12,292 nucleotides of DNA from an uncultured Eubacteriales bacterium. GTDB taxonomy: Bacteria; Bacillota; Clostridia; Monoglobales; Firm-18. Position 1 is the first letter of the stretch; each line of letters opens with the position of its first letter. This document shows, in pieces, positions 1 to 7,482 of the stretch. Location: NCBI GenBank assembly GCA_905210885.1, contig CAJLYO010000029.1, positions 1 through 12,292 of the forward strand, given 5' to 3'. Under the pieces are notes generated by a model. That model saw only the letters and a program-made list of their open reading frames with translations. It searched no databases and was not told the origin of the DNA. The translations under genes and the position numbers were made by a program.

Positions 1-15
1 GGGCAGGGGTGTTGA

Positions 16-45
16 GGTGCGAGTCATCGCACTATTTTATTATAA
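16..45 (+). terminator. Terminator-like hairpin of an upstream gene
   Basis: Bases 17-22 (GTGCGA) and 27-32 (TCGCAC) form a perfect 6-bp stem with a 4-base loop, extended by a G-T wobble (16/33). A T-rich but interrupted run (TATTTTATTAT) follows. A TGA at 13-15 in frame 1 could be the stop of a gene entering from the left, which would put the hairpin just after it. The T-run is imperfect, so this is only a plausible intrinsic terminator. Confidence 0.4.
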
Positions 46-64
46 TGTTGATTATTTATCAACA
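46..64. promoter_or_regulatory. 19-bp palindromic operator, copy 1
   Basis: The sequence TGTTGAT-TATTT-ATCAACA is a perfect inverted repeat with 7-base arms and a 5-base centre. The exact reverse complement recurs at 2823-2841. Its centre (55) lies 31 bases upstream of the proposed -35 hexamer, which is about -66 from the predicted transcription start. That position suits an activator touching RNA polymerase better than a simple roadblock repressor. The arms resemble the TTGAT/ATCAA of FNR-type boxes, but the spacer is 5 instead of 4 bases, so I do not name the regulator. Confidence 0.75.
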
Positions 65-85
65 TGCTGTTTATCATTTATGATA

Positions 86-114
86 TTGAACCCGGGCAGA
101 TTAAGTAATATAAT
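86..114 (+). promoter_or_regulatory. Sigma-A-type promoter of the transporter/lyase unit
   Basis: A -35 hexamer TTGAAC (86-91) and a perfect -10 TATAAT (109-114) are separated by 17 bases, which predicts a start near 121 and a short leader of about 23 bases. A 14-bp inverted repeat TATCAT-TT-ATGATA (72-85) directly abuts the -35. The block GTTTAT-N9-TATTGA (69-89) that leads into the -35 is also present at the second promoter. Confidence 0.7.
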
Positions 115-143
115 TAAATCAAAGTTATTAATCGGAGGTTTAT

Positions 144-1019
144 ATGAGTTATATTGTTTTAATCGGTCTTGCATTTTTGGCGGCGACAAAGGCGGCGATA
201 CAGGGACTTTTTGCAAAAAAGATGAAGTCCTCTGCGGATAATTTTATGTTTAACGCGCTTATGTTTACCGCGATTGTTATTGTGTTTGCGGCGCTGTTCG
301 GACTAAGCGCGCCGTCGCCCGTTACCCTTGCCTGTGCGGCGGTTTTCGGTATTGCAAGCGTGCTGTTTCAGTTTGCCTACAGCAATGCGATGAAGCACGG
401 CTCCGTTGCTCTTACCGTATTTATCAATTCTTTCCACCTTATATTCCCCATTGCCCTGTCCGCGGTTTTGTACGGCGAAATACCCCATGTTTCGCAGTAC
501 ATAGGTCTTGTGTTTCTTATATATTCCGTTTATATGATAGTTGTTAAAAAGGACAGCGGCGAAAAAAGCAAAAATATCACTTTGCAGTGGATAGTGTCCG
601 TTACCGCATGTACGTTTTGCGCCGGCTGTACCGTCAGCGCTCAGAAAATTCATCAGCATACGGCATTTAAAAGCGAATATAGCCAATTTATCGTATGTGC
701 GTATATAATTGCCGCCGTATTGTCCTATATTATGTTTTTATATTTTAAATTCGCAAAGCACGAAAAAAGCGGTATCCCCATAGACGCGAAAACCTTGGGC
801 TTTGCCGCGCTGATAGGCGCGGTTTTGGGACTTTACAACAGCGGAATGTTGTACTACAGCGGTATTATAAACAGCGTGATACTAAACCCCACGGTAAATA
901 TTTCTTCGGTTTTATGGTCTACCGTCTACGGCGCGGTTTTGTTTAAGGAACGGCTGACAAAAAATCAGAAAATCGGCTTTGCCGCCGGGATAATATCCAT
1001 ATTTCTTATAACAATCTAA
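144..1019 (+). CDS. EamA/DMT-superfamily membrane transporter
   Basis: This 291-residue protein is almost entirely hydrophobic, with about ten membrane segments arranged as two repeats, as in the drug/metabolite transporter (EamA) family. The second half shows the typical ending: a segment rich in small residues with LYNSGMLYYSGI, then NPTVNISSVLW, then a last pair of helices joined by the short basic loop FKERLTKNQKIG. It probably exports or imports a small polar solute across the cytoplasmic membrane; the substrate is unknown. The ATG start has a good ribosome binding site (GGAGG, 134-138). The gene is first in its unit and lies 15 bases ahead of the heparinase-family gene, so the two are probably co-transcribed. 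A role in sugar or sugar-acid movement is inferred only from this neighbourhood. Confidence 0.85.
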   Translation: MSYIVLIGLAFLAATKAAIQGLFAKKMKSSADNFMFNALMFTAIVIVFAALFGLSAPSPVTLACAAVFGIASVLFQFAYSNAMKHGSVALTVFINSFHLIFPIALSAVLYGEIPHVSQYIGLVFLIYSVYMIVVKKDSGEKSKNITLQWIVSVTACTFCAGCTVSAQKIHQHTAFKSEYSQFIVCAYIIAAVLSYIMFLYFKFAKHEKSGIPIDAKTLGFAALIGAVLGLYNSGMLYYSGIINSVILNPTVNISSVLWSTVYGAVLFKERLTKNQKIGFAAGIISIFLITI

Positions 1020-1034
1020 AAGGAGGATTTTGCA

Positions 1035-2822
1035 GTGTTTGAAGAATTTGAAAACCAAAAATTTTTGAATGAAAACTTAAGCTTTTGCAATGAGTGCCGC
1101 GAAATTGAAAACCGTATGTTTTGGGAAAGTGTTTCAAACGGACTTCCGAAAAGGTTTTTTGACGCGGAGAAGGATTTTTCGGAAATCCCGCGGCTTACCG
1201 CGTCAATGTATATGGACTTTGCCGAAACGGGAAACAGAGTTAATTTTGAACGCAAATATTTTTTGCGCCGTAAGGCGCTTGTGTATTTCACATTCTGCGA
1301 GGCAATCGAAAACAAGGGCAGGTATCTCGGCAAAATAATAGATATATTGTATGAAATTTTGCAGGAAACGGCATGGGTGCTGCCGGCGCATGCACCCATT
1401 TCCCCGAACTCCGATTGCCTTCCCGATGCAAACAGCGAAATTATCGACCTTTTTGCGGCAGAAACCGGAGCGCAGATAAGCTTTGTGTACGAGGTTTTGC
1501 ATAACCGCTTTGACGCCGTAAGCAAAAATATTTCGCCGTATATAATAAAAAATCTCCGCCGCCGCGTTATTGACTGCTATCTTGAACGCGACGATTTTTT
1601 CTGGCTGGGTTTCGGGGGCAACCGCGTCAATAACTGGAATCCGTGGATTAATTCCAATATCTTAAGAACGGCAAAAGCCGTGTGCGGTCACGATGAAATG
1701 TGCCGCGTTGTTTTAAAGGCAATGAAAAGTCTTGACAGATACGCGGCGTGTTATCCCGAGGACGGGGCGTGCGACGAAGGACCGATGTATTGGTTTAAAG
1801 CCGGCATATGTCTTATGGAGTGCCTTGATATGTTTAAGGAGTATTCCGGCGGGAAAATAGATTTGTTCGGTGTCCCGAAGGTGAAAAACACGTTGAATTT
1901 TTACAGCAAAATTTACGTGGGCGGCGGCAGAGCGGTCAATTTTGCCGATGCGCCGTCAAAATCCGTGTGTGAGTACGGTGTTTTGTACCATGCCGCAAAG
2001 TCGGCAGGCGACCGTGAACTTATTAACTTCTGCGCCGATATGAAAAACCGTTTTTATGACAGCGTTGAAATCCCATTTGCCGAGCCGTGGCGCATTATAA
2101 ACCTTGCCGAGGCAAATAACGAGCTGCACGGTGCGCCGGAAATAGAATATCCCGAAGAGGTTTATTTTGAAAGTACCCAGGTGTTTGTCAAAAGAACGGA
2201 TAACGGAATTTTACTTGCGGCAAAGGGCGGAAACAATGACGAAAGCCATAATCATAACGATATCGGAAATTTTATGGTTTTTAAAGATTGCGTTCCTTAT
2301 GTTATAGATTCCGGAAACATGAAATATAACCGCGATACCTTCAGCGAGCGGCGCTATACCATATGGACAAACCGTTCGGAGTTTCACAATCTGCCGGAAA
2401 TCGGCGGAAAAAATCAGCATGACGGCGCCCGTTACAGGGCGGAAAACGCGGTGCATAAGCCCGGTTTTTTCTCGGTGGATATCCAAAACGCTTATGAGGA
2501 TAATGAGGATATCACGCTTTGGAGGAGAAGTTTTGATTGCTCTGACGGTATTTGTGTAAAGGAACGGTACGAATTTAAAAAGCCGATGCCGGTTACCCTT
2601 AATTTTCTTTTTGCGTCAAAACCCGAGGTGGCGAAGGACGGCTTGCTGTTTGAAGGCGGATTTAAGATGAAAATAGATATAAGCCGCTTTAACGTGCGGT
2701 GGGAGGAGATTAAGCTTGCGGACGAGCTGCTTTTAAAATCCTGGGGAGAAAGCCTGTTCCGCTTCAGGCTCGATAAGCTTGCGGAGGACACCGCAGGCAC
2801 CATAGAATACAGTTTTTGCTGA
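1035..2822 (+). CDS. Heparinase II/III-family protein, probable cytoplasmic polysaccharide/oligosaccharide lyase
   Basis: This 595-residue protein has no signal peptide, so it is predicted to act in the cytoplasm. The first 320 or so residues are helix-rich, fitting the alpha/alpha toroid of this superfamily. They contain VNNWNPW (198-204) and DGACDEGPMYW (243-253), where Tyr252 matches the conserved catalytic tyrosine position in the EGxxY motif. The C-terminal half is beta-rich and contains SHNHNDIGNF (404-413), the HxHxD signature that carries the second catalytic histidine and marks the heparinase II/III C-terminal domain. Known members break uronic-acid polysaccharides by beta-elimination; which one is cleaved here cannot be read. 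The start is GTG (1035) with AGGAGG at 1021-1026 and 8-base spacing. It is 15 bases downstream of the transporter gene. Its stop codon abuts the second operator, so its end borders the ABC-operon control region. Confidence 0.85.
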   Translation: MFEEFENQKFLNENLSFCNECREIENRMFWESVSNGLPKRFFDAEKDFSEIPRLTASMYMDFAETGNRVNFERKYFLRRKALVYFTFCEAIENKGRYLGKIIDILYEILQETAWVLPAHAPISPNSDCLPDANSEIIDLFAAETGAQISFVYEVLHNRFDAVSKNISPYIIKNLRRRVIDCYLERDDFFWLGFGGNRVNNWNPWINSNILRTAKAVCGHDEMCRVVLKAMKSLDRYAACYPEDGACDEGPMYWFKAGICLMECLDMFKEYSGGKIDLFGVPKVKNTLNFYSKIYVGGGRAVNFADAPSKSVCEYGVLYHAAKSAGDRELINFCADMKNRFYDSVEIPFAEPWRIINLAEANNELHGAPEIEYPEEVYFESTQVFVKRTDNGILLAAKGGNNDESHNHNDIGNFMVFKDCVPYVIDSGNMKYNRDTFSERRYTIWTNRSEFHNLPEIGGKNQHDGARYRAENAVHKPGFFSVDIQNAYEDNEDITLWRRSFDCSDGICVKERYEFKKPMPVTLNFLFASKPEVAKDGLLFEGGFKMKIDISRFNVRWEEIKLADELLLKSWGESLFRFRLDKLAEDTAGTIEYSFC

Positions 2823-2841
2823 TGTTGATAAATAATCAACA
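2823..2841. promoter_or_regulatory. 19-bp palindromic operator, copy 2
   Basis: The sequence TGTTGAT-AAATA-ATCAACA begins at the base after the heparinase-family stop codon. It is the exact reverse complement of the site at 46-64, including the centre. Its centre (2832) is 32 bases upstream of the next -35 hexamer, almost the same geometry as copy 1. The arms are AT-rich and no T-run follows, so it is not a terminator. Confidence 0.75.
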
Positions 2842-2863
2842 ATTCCGTTTATAAATAATCGTA

Positions 2864-2892
2864 TTGATTTGAAATAAGAAAATTGCTATTAT
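2864..2892 (+). promoter_or_regulatory. Sigma-A-type promoter of the ABC/secreted-protein operon
   Basis: A -35 hexamer TTGATT (2864-2869) and a -10 TATTAT (2887-2892) have a 17-base spacer, predicting a start near 2899 and a leader of about 34 bases. The stretch GTTTAT-N9-TATTGA (2847-2867) upstream of and into the -35 is shared, with identical spacing, with the first promoter. This supports common control. Confidence 0.65.
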
Positions 2893-2932
2893 TATATTAC
2901 ATAAAAATATATTTTAATTTGGAGTGGTGTTT

Positions 2933-4318
2933 ATGAAAATTATCCAAAAATGTGCGGCTGTTTTGTGCATAGCCGCTATCGGAGCTGCGTCATTTTGCGG
3001 CTGCGGAAAAAAGGAGAGCGGATTAAAAACCGTTGAGGTGTGGAGCCACGACTCCCACAGCAGAACGATAATGAATGAACTCGTGAACAAATGGAACGAA
3101 AACGAGGGCAAAAAGCTGGGCGTCAAGCTTAACTACACCGTAAAGGAAGGCGACATTCAGCAGGCTACGGAAATGGCGTTTGCTTCAAATCAGGGGCCCG
3201 ACCTTTTCAGCTCGTGCAAAGTTGAAAAAAACCGTGCTGCCGGAAACATAATTTCCTTTGAGGATATTGAAGGCGGAAAAGAGTGGATAGCCGAAAATTA
3301 TAACGAGGAGGACTATAAGAACAATTCCGAGTTTATGGGCGATGACGGCAAAATTTATACGCTGCCCAATTCCATTCTTACTTTCGGGCTTGTGTACAAC
3401 AAGGACATGTTTAAAAAGTACGGTATCGTGGACGAAAACGGCGAGCCCACGCCGCCCGAAACCTTCGACCAGGTAAGAGAGTACGCCAAAAAGATGACAA
3501 ATCCGGCAGAGCAGGATTACGGCATTGTGTTCCCCATGAAGTGGGGCGGCTTTTGCTCAACCGATGTGTTAAGCCTTGCCCTTGGTTCAAGCGGCAGAAC
3601 GGAGTTTGACTGCAAAACGGGAAAATACGATTTTTCAAACATAAAGCCTATCGTTAAAATGTATGCCGGAATTTTAGAGGACGGAAGCTGCTTCCCCGGC
3701 TCGGAAACCCTCGATAACGATATGGCAAGAGCATATTTTGCGGAACGCAATATCGGCATGAAGTTTGCAGGCTCATACGACGTGGGCGTGTTTAACTCCC
3801 AGTTCCCGGCAAAGTGCGATTGGGGCGTTGCGCCTTACCCCGTTGAAAATGCCGGAGAGCATTACAAGCAGAAAATGATTATCGGCGGCGGCTACGGAAT
3901 GAGCAAGGCATGCGTTGAGAAAGTCGGCGATAAGGCGGCTTTGGAAATACTTAAGTTTTTCTACGGCGATGAGCTTGCAAGAGAACTTTATAAAGACGGC
4001 ATGGCTCTCTGCCCCAGATCGGAGGTTATGAAGGATATAACACCCAAAGCCGATATGAAGGGCTGGAAGGAGTTTGCGGACTTGGTTGCCGTAAGCACAG
4101 GCGGTTACCGCGGTGCGTCAACCGATTTAACCGGTGAAAAGGATTTACAGCAGACCATTGTCCAGGATATATTCGGCGGTACCGTAAAGGATATAGACAA
4201 GGCTTTGGACGATTTGGCAGTTACATATAACAAAGCCGTGGAGAAGTATTACAAGGAAAATGCCGATAAGGATATCAATACGGTTATTAACCCCGACTGG
4301 AACATTAAGCTTGACTGA
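2933..4318 (+). CDS. ABC sugar-importer solute-binding lipoprotein (family 1 SBP)
   Basis: The 461-residue protein starts with a lipoprotein signal: a Lys-containing n-region, a hydrophobic stretch and a lipobox-like FCGC ending at Cys24, so it is tethered to the outer face of the membrane. The mature part fits family 1 extracellular solute-binding proteins: VEVWSHDSHS at the first strand, GPDLFSS near residue 90, PNSILTFGLVYNKDMFKKYG in the middle, and a late FFYGDELARELY helix. It would bind an oligosaccharide and hand it to the two permeases that follow. I chose the ATG at 2933 because GGAG at 2921-2924 lies 8 bases before it; an in-frame GTG at 2924 overlaps that site. No ATPase gene follows, as is usual for importers that share an MsmX-like ATPase encoded elsewhere. 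The bound sugar is unknown. Confidence 0.9.
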   Translation: MKIIQKCAAVLCIAAIGAASFCGCGKKESGLKTVEVWSHDSHSRTIMNELVNKWNENEGKKLGVKLNYTVKEGDIQQATEMAFASNQGPDLFSSCKVEKNRAAGNIISFEDIEGGKEWIAENYNEEDYKNNSEFMGDDGKIYTLPNSILTFGLVYNKDMFKKYGIVDENGEPTPPETFDQVREYAKKMTNPAEQDYGIVFPMKWGGFCSTDVLSLALGSSGRTEFDCKTGKYDFSNIKPIVKMYAGILEDGSCFPGSETLDNDMARAYFAERNIGMKFAGSYDVGVFNSQFPAKCDWGVAPYPVENAGEHYKQKMIIGGGYGMSKACVEKVGDKAALEILKFFYGDELARELYKDGMALCPRSEVMKDITPKADMKGWKEFADLVAVSTGGYRGASTDLTGEKDLQQTIVQDIFGGTVKDIDKALDDLAVTYNKAVEKYYKENADKDINTVINPDWNIKLD

Positions 4319-4335
4319 GAGGGAAGATTTTTTAA

Positions 4336-5253
4336 ATGAAGACGGATACAAAAATACGGTTGGGCAGAAATTACCGGCAAAAGGAACGCGCATGCTACGT
4401 TATGCTTGCGCCGCAGATTATCGGCTTTTTGGTGTTTTCCATTGTGCCGATGCTGTGGGCAATATCTCTGTCGTGCTATAACTATAACATGATACGCATG
4501 CATTTTACCGGATTGGAAAACTTTAAAATATTACTTACCGATAAGGCATACTGGACGGCGTTGGGGAACACCTTTTTGTATGCGATAATGAAAATTCCCG
4601 TTGAGCTTCCTTTGGCGCTTATTCTGGCGGTTGTGCTCTCAAAGATAAAAAAGGGCGCCGGAATATACAGGGCGGTTTACTACCTGCCCCATGTTGTAAG
4701 TATCGCCTTGGTTGCGCTGGTGTTTTCAAACCTGTTCGGTGTGTTCGGCGTTATTAACTCGGCGCTTGTTAAAGCAGGTTTTAACATGCTGGGGTATAAC
4801 TGGTTTAAAACCAAGCTTTCGTCAATGTCCGTTGTGGTTATTGCGGACATATGGATGTCATTCGGCGTAAACGTTTTGTACTTTATTGCGGCTCTTGCAA
4901 ATATCCCCGAGGAGGTTTACGAATCGGCGGAGCTTGACGGCGCAACGGCGTTTCAGACGTTTTTCAGGATAACAATTCCCATGATTGCGCCGACCCTTCA
5001 GATTATCCTTATGCTGTCCATAATCGGAACACTTGGCATTAACGAAATTATTATCGTTATGACAAACGGAGCGCCGGGCGGCTCCACATATTCCGTGCAG
5101 TCGTATATATTCCAAAACTATGCCCCCGGTATAGCAAACGGTGATATTAACGTGGGTTACGGCTGTGCAATGTCACTTGTAACGGGACTTATTTTAGCCT
5201 CGGTAACGGGCGTGTATATGAAGCTGAGCTCGAAAATCAGCGGCAATATGTAA
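4336..5253 (+). CDS. ABC sugar-importer permease, MalF/UgpA type
   Basis: This 305-residue integral membrane protein has about six membrane segments. Near residues 196-219 it carries the EAA loop, ESAELDGATAFQTFFRITIP, which docks on the ATPase subunit and identifies binding-protein-dependent permeases. A positively charged N-terminus precedes the first helix (about residues 22-45), as in UgpA/LplB-like members of the CUT1 carbohydrate group. It sits 17 bases after the solute-binding gene with AGGGAAG as its ribosome binding site. With the next gene it would form the heterodimeric channel. Substrate specificity cannot be read from the sequence. Confidence 0.92.
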   Translation: MKTDTKIRLGRNYRQKERACYVMLAPQIIGFLVFSIVPMLWAISLSCYNYNMIRMHFTGLENFKILLTDKAYWTALGNTFLYAIMKIPVELPLALILAVVLSKIKKGAGIYRAVYYLPHVVSIALVALVFSNLFGVFGVINSALVKAGFNMLGYNWFKTKLSSMSVVVIADIWMSFGVNVLYFIAALANIPEEVYESAELDGATAFQTFFRITIPMIAPTLQIILMLSIIGTLGINEIIIVMTNGAPGGSTYSVQSYIFQNYAPGIANGDINVGYGCAMSLVTGLILASVTGVYMKLSSKISGNM

Positions 5254-5268
5254 GAAAGGGAGCGTATT

Positions 5269-6120
5269 ATGAGCAAGAAAAAAATAACAGGTCAGCTTCT
5301 GATGCATTTGTTTTTAACGGCAGTGCTTCTGATAACGCTTTTTCCGCTGATTTACACCATATCGTCGTCATTTAAGACCAATGCGGAGATTCTGACAAAT
5401 CCGGCGGCGATTTTTCCGAAAGCGCCTACGCTGAAAAATTATATAGACGCGTGGAATTCGGACGTTTTCGACGTTAAGCGAATGGCGTTTAACAGCCTTT
5501 ATTACACGCTGGTAATTGTGGCGTGCACCATTTTAACCTCCGCCATGGACGGCTATGTTTTCGCGCGCGGCTCGTTTCGGGGTAAAAAGGGGATTTTGGG
5601 GGCGTTTTCCGCATTAATGTTTTTCAGCATGGGAAGCATTACGATTTATCCCCTTTTGAAAATATTAAACTTCATTCATGTGCCAAAGTCCCTTCCGGGG
5701 CTTATGATTACCAAGGTGTTCGGGGTAAGTATAATTAATATTTATCTTGTGCGCAGCTTTGTTTACTCACTGCCTGCCGGGATTGACGAGGCGGCTGAGA
5801 TTGACGGCTGCAGCTTTTACGGCGTATTTTTTAAAATAATACTGCCGCTTTTAAAGCCGATACTCGCAACAATCGGCGTGTTAGGCTTTCAGGGCTCGTG
5901 GAACGAGTACCTTCTGCCCATGATTTTCACACTGAGCAGCCCCGAACAGCGTCCGCTGGTTGTAGGGGTTATCGCCCTTAGTAAATCGGGCGAGGCGGCG
6001 GCAAGCTACAATCTGGTTTTTGCCGGAACGGTTATCTCTCTTATTCCGGTGCTTGCCGCGTACACTGTGGGAAACAAATATTTTGTTTCAGGTCTTGCCG
6101 CGGGTGCGGTTAAGGGATAA
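5269..6120 (+). CDS. ABC sugar-importer permease, MalG/YcjP type
   Basis: This 283-residue protein is the second permease half. It starts with a hydrophobic helix followed by FPLIYTISSSFKTNAEIL, the conserved opening of MalG-like subunits. It also has the EAA loop DEAAEIDGCSFYGVFFKI near residues 174-191, followed by LPLLKP. WNEYLLPM (residues 211-218) after the loop is another hallmark of this subunit. It begins 15 bases after the first permease, with GGGAG as its ribosome binding site. Together with the solute-binding protein and a shared ATPase it forms a CUT1-type oligosaccharide importer. A 42-base gap with no visible terminator follows, so transcription can continue into the secreted-protein genes. 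Confidence 0.92.
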   Translation: MSKKKITGQLLMHLFLTAVLLITLFPLIYTISSSFKTNAEILTNPAAIFPKAPTLKNYIDAWNSDVFDVKRMAFNSLYYTLVIVACTILTSAMDGYVFARGSFRGKKGILGAFSALMFFSMGSITIYPLLKILNFIHVPKSLPGLMITKVFGVSIINIYLVRSFVYSLPAGIDEAAEIDGCSFYGVFFKIILPLLKPILATIGVLGFQGSWNEYLLPMIFTLSSPEQRPLVVGVIALSKSGEAAASYNLVFAGTVISLIPVLAAYTVGNKYFVSGLAAGAVKG

Positions 6121-6162
6121 TTCCGACTAAAAAATTATTAAATATCAGGAGGAACAAAAATT

Positions 6163-7470
6163 ATGAAAAAGAGAGCTATATCTGTTTTATGCGCAGTTTT
6201 GGCGCTGTCATTTATGTATACTTCGGTTTTTGCAGGTACTTCAAAATTCGGCAAGGGATACGGATTTGAGTATACTATTGATAAAATAAGCGCGGACAAC
6301 CTCTCTACAATGGGCGTTGCTTTTCCCGATTTGGTAGGGACAGAGATTGACGGCAGTGTTGCAGAGGCAAGCGATTATGTAATTTTAAATACCGTAACCG
6401 ATGATGAAATGAACAAATATACAGGCTACGGCAACGGCTTAAGAAACGTTTATGTTTGGAAACAAAATACAGACGGCTCCGTTTCAAAGCTGTACGGCGG
6501 AACAGGTACATATGCAGGGTATGAAGGATATGCAATCCACCGTGACGGAGTAACTTATGCTCTCGGTGACGGTGTAAAGACCACTCCGAAAATTTATTCC
6601 ACAAATACTCAGGTTGCAGGAAGTACAACCGGAGGAACATGGGTTATAAAACCGGGAACAACAAACTGCAAGGTTACGTTAGGCAAATATGATGTTAACA
6701 TGAACGGCATCAGCGAATTTACCGTTAAACTTTCACGTTGGAGTGCGGACTGGAACAATACGCCCAGATTTTTCGTGTATCTGGTTCAGGGAGATAATGC
6801 CGGTAAAGAGGATGCGCCGAGCGAGTACAGCTTTAAACAGCTTGAACTGCTGCATACCGAAAGAGGCGGTCAGCTTTATATGCCCGACACCGGTACACAG
6901 GCAGCAAAGCTTACCTTTGAGGATTTTCGTAAGGCAGATAAATATATAACGGCAACAGCTGTTGTAGATTCTGTGTCGGAAACTCCGCGCGCTATGGTTA
7001 AAGTAACAGACTCAAACGGAAAGGTATATGAATCAAAATGGTTCTCGCTTGCCGGCGCAGATTTCGACTTTACAAAGGATATGGGCATTAAAATGCTTGT
7101 TCAGGAATATGTAAATACAACTTCCGAAATTCATTTGGGCGATATAAGCTTTAAAAAGACAATTGACATTGCAGATACGGTGTACAAAGCACCTGTTACG
7201 GTTATAAACAACGGCTTTGACGCTTTAGGCGGAGTTGTAATCGGCGCACTGTATGATGCAGATTCGAATAAGCTTATTTCAATGAAAACGGCTGAAGTTG
7301 AAAACATAGAAAGCGAAGGCAGCATTACAAAAGCCTTTGAGCTTGATAATCCCGATAAAATTAAAAACGTTAAAGCGAAATTTTTCTTCTGGAGCGACCT
7401 GCAGGATGGTTTTGAACCGCTGGGCGCACAGGATTTAAATGCAGCAGCGCCTGCCATTATTTGTGAATAA
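6163..7470 (+). CDS. Secreted protein of unrecognised family, FGxGYGF type (paralogue 1)
   Basis: I do not recognise this 435-residue protein. It has a clear Sec signal peptide (MKKR, a hydrophobic core, cleavage near VFA-GT at residues 22-26), and the mature chain opens with KFGKGYGF (28-35). A beta-rich region (about 90-333) has three blocks shared with the next gene: NVYVWK followed by LYGGTGTYAG, then YDVNMNGISEFTVKL leading to YLVQG, then a closing DFDFTKDMGIKM and LGDISF. The alternating strands and final LGDISF suggest a jelly-roll or LamG-like fold. Residues 342-421 form a second beta module with GALYDADSNKLISM and KAKFFFWSDLQDGFEPLG, of a kind seen at the ends of clostridial secreted proteins. 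There is no membrane anchor, SLH or sortase motif. The AGGAGG at 6147-6152 is strong, and codons lean to GCA/ACA more than in the neighbours, which may indicate high expression. A glycan-binding role is only a guess from context. Confidence 0.85.
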   Translation: MKKRAISVLCAVLALSFMYTSVFAGTSKFGKGYGFEYTIDKISADNLSTMGVAFPDLVGTEIDGSVAEASDYVILNTVTDDEMNKYTGYGNGLRNVYVWKQNTDGSVSKLYGGTGTYAGYEGYAIHRDGVTYALGDGVKTTPKIYSTNTQVAGSTTGGTWVIKPGTTNCKVTLGKYDVNMNGISEFTVKLSRWSADWNNTPRFFVYLVQGDNAGKEDAPSEYSFKQLELLHTERGGQLYMPDTGTQAAKLTFEDFRKADKYITATAVVDSVSETPRAMVKVTDSNGKVYESKWFSLAGADFDFTKDMGIKMLVQEYVNTTSEIHLGDISFKKTIDIADTVYKAPVTVINNGFDALGGVVIGALYDADSNKLISMKTAEVENIESEGSITKAFELDNPDKIKNVKAKFFFWSDLQDGFEPLGAQDLNAAAPAIICE

Positions 7471-7482
7471 GGAATGATAATG

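Noticed and set aside
41..46. TATAAT immediately before the first palindrome as the -10 box
   Set aside because: No -35 hexamer lies at the right spacing (the only TTGAGG is 23 bases away), no equivalent exists at the second site, and the TTGAAC-N17-TATAAT pair downstream is better.
46..64. FNR/CRP-family box
   Set aside because: The arms match TTGAT/ATCAA, but the canonical spacer is 4 bases and here it is 5 in both copies, so the regulator family is left open.
17..241. Short open frame on the + strand overlapping the transporter start
   Set aside because: It overlaps the well-supported transporter gene in another frame, spans the operator and promoter, lacks a ribosome binding site, and has no protein-like features.
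1016..1525. 169-codon open frame on the - strand
   Set aside because: It lies wholly within the heparinase-family gene region, shows basic and serine-rich low-quality translation, and has no promoter or ribosome binding site. The same applies to the other - strand frames, such as 7131-7538 and 9884-10333.
1035..2822. Assignment to a specific lyase family or substrate (heparin, alginate, ulvan)
   Set aside because: Only superfamily motifs (EGxxY and HxHxD) are visible; family and substrate need alignment with characterised members.
2823..2841. Palindrome after the heparinase-family stop as an intrinsic terminator
   Set aside because: The stem is only 7 AT-rich pairs with no T-run after it, and the identical sequence precedes the first promoter, so an operator fits better.
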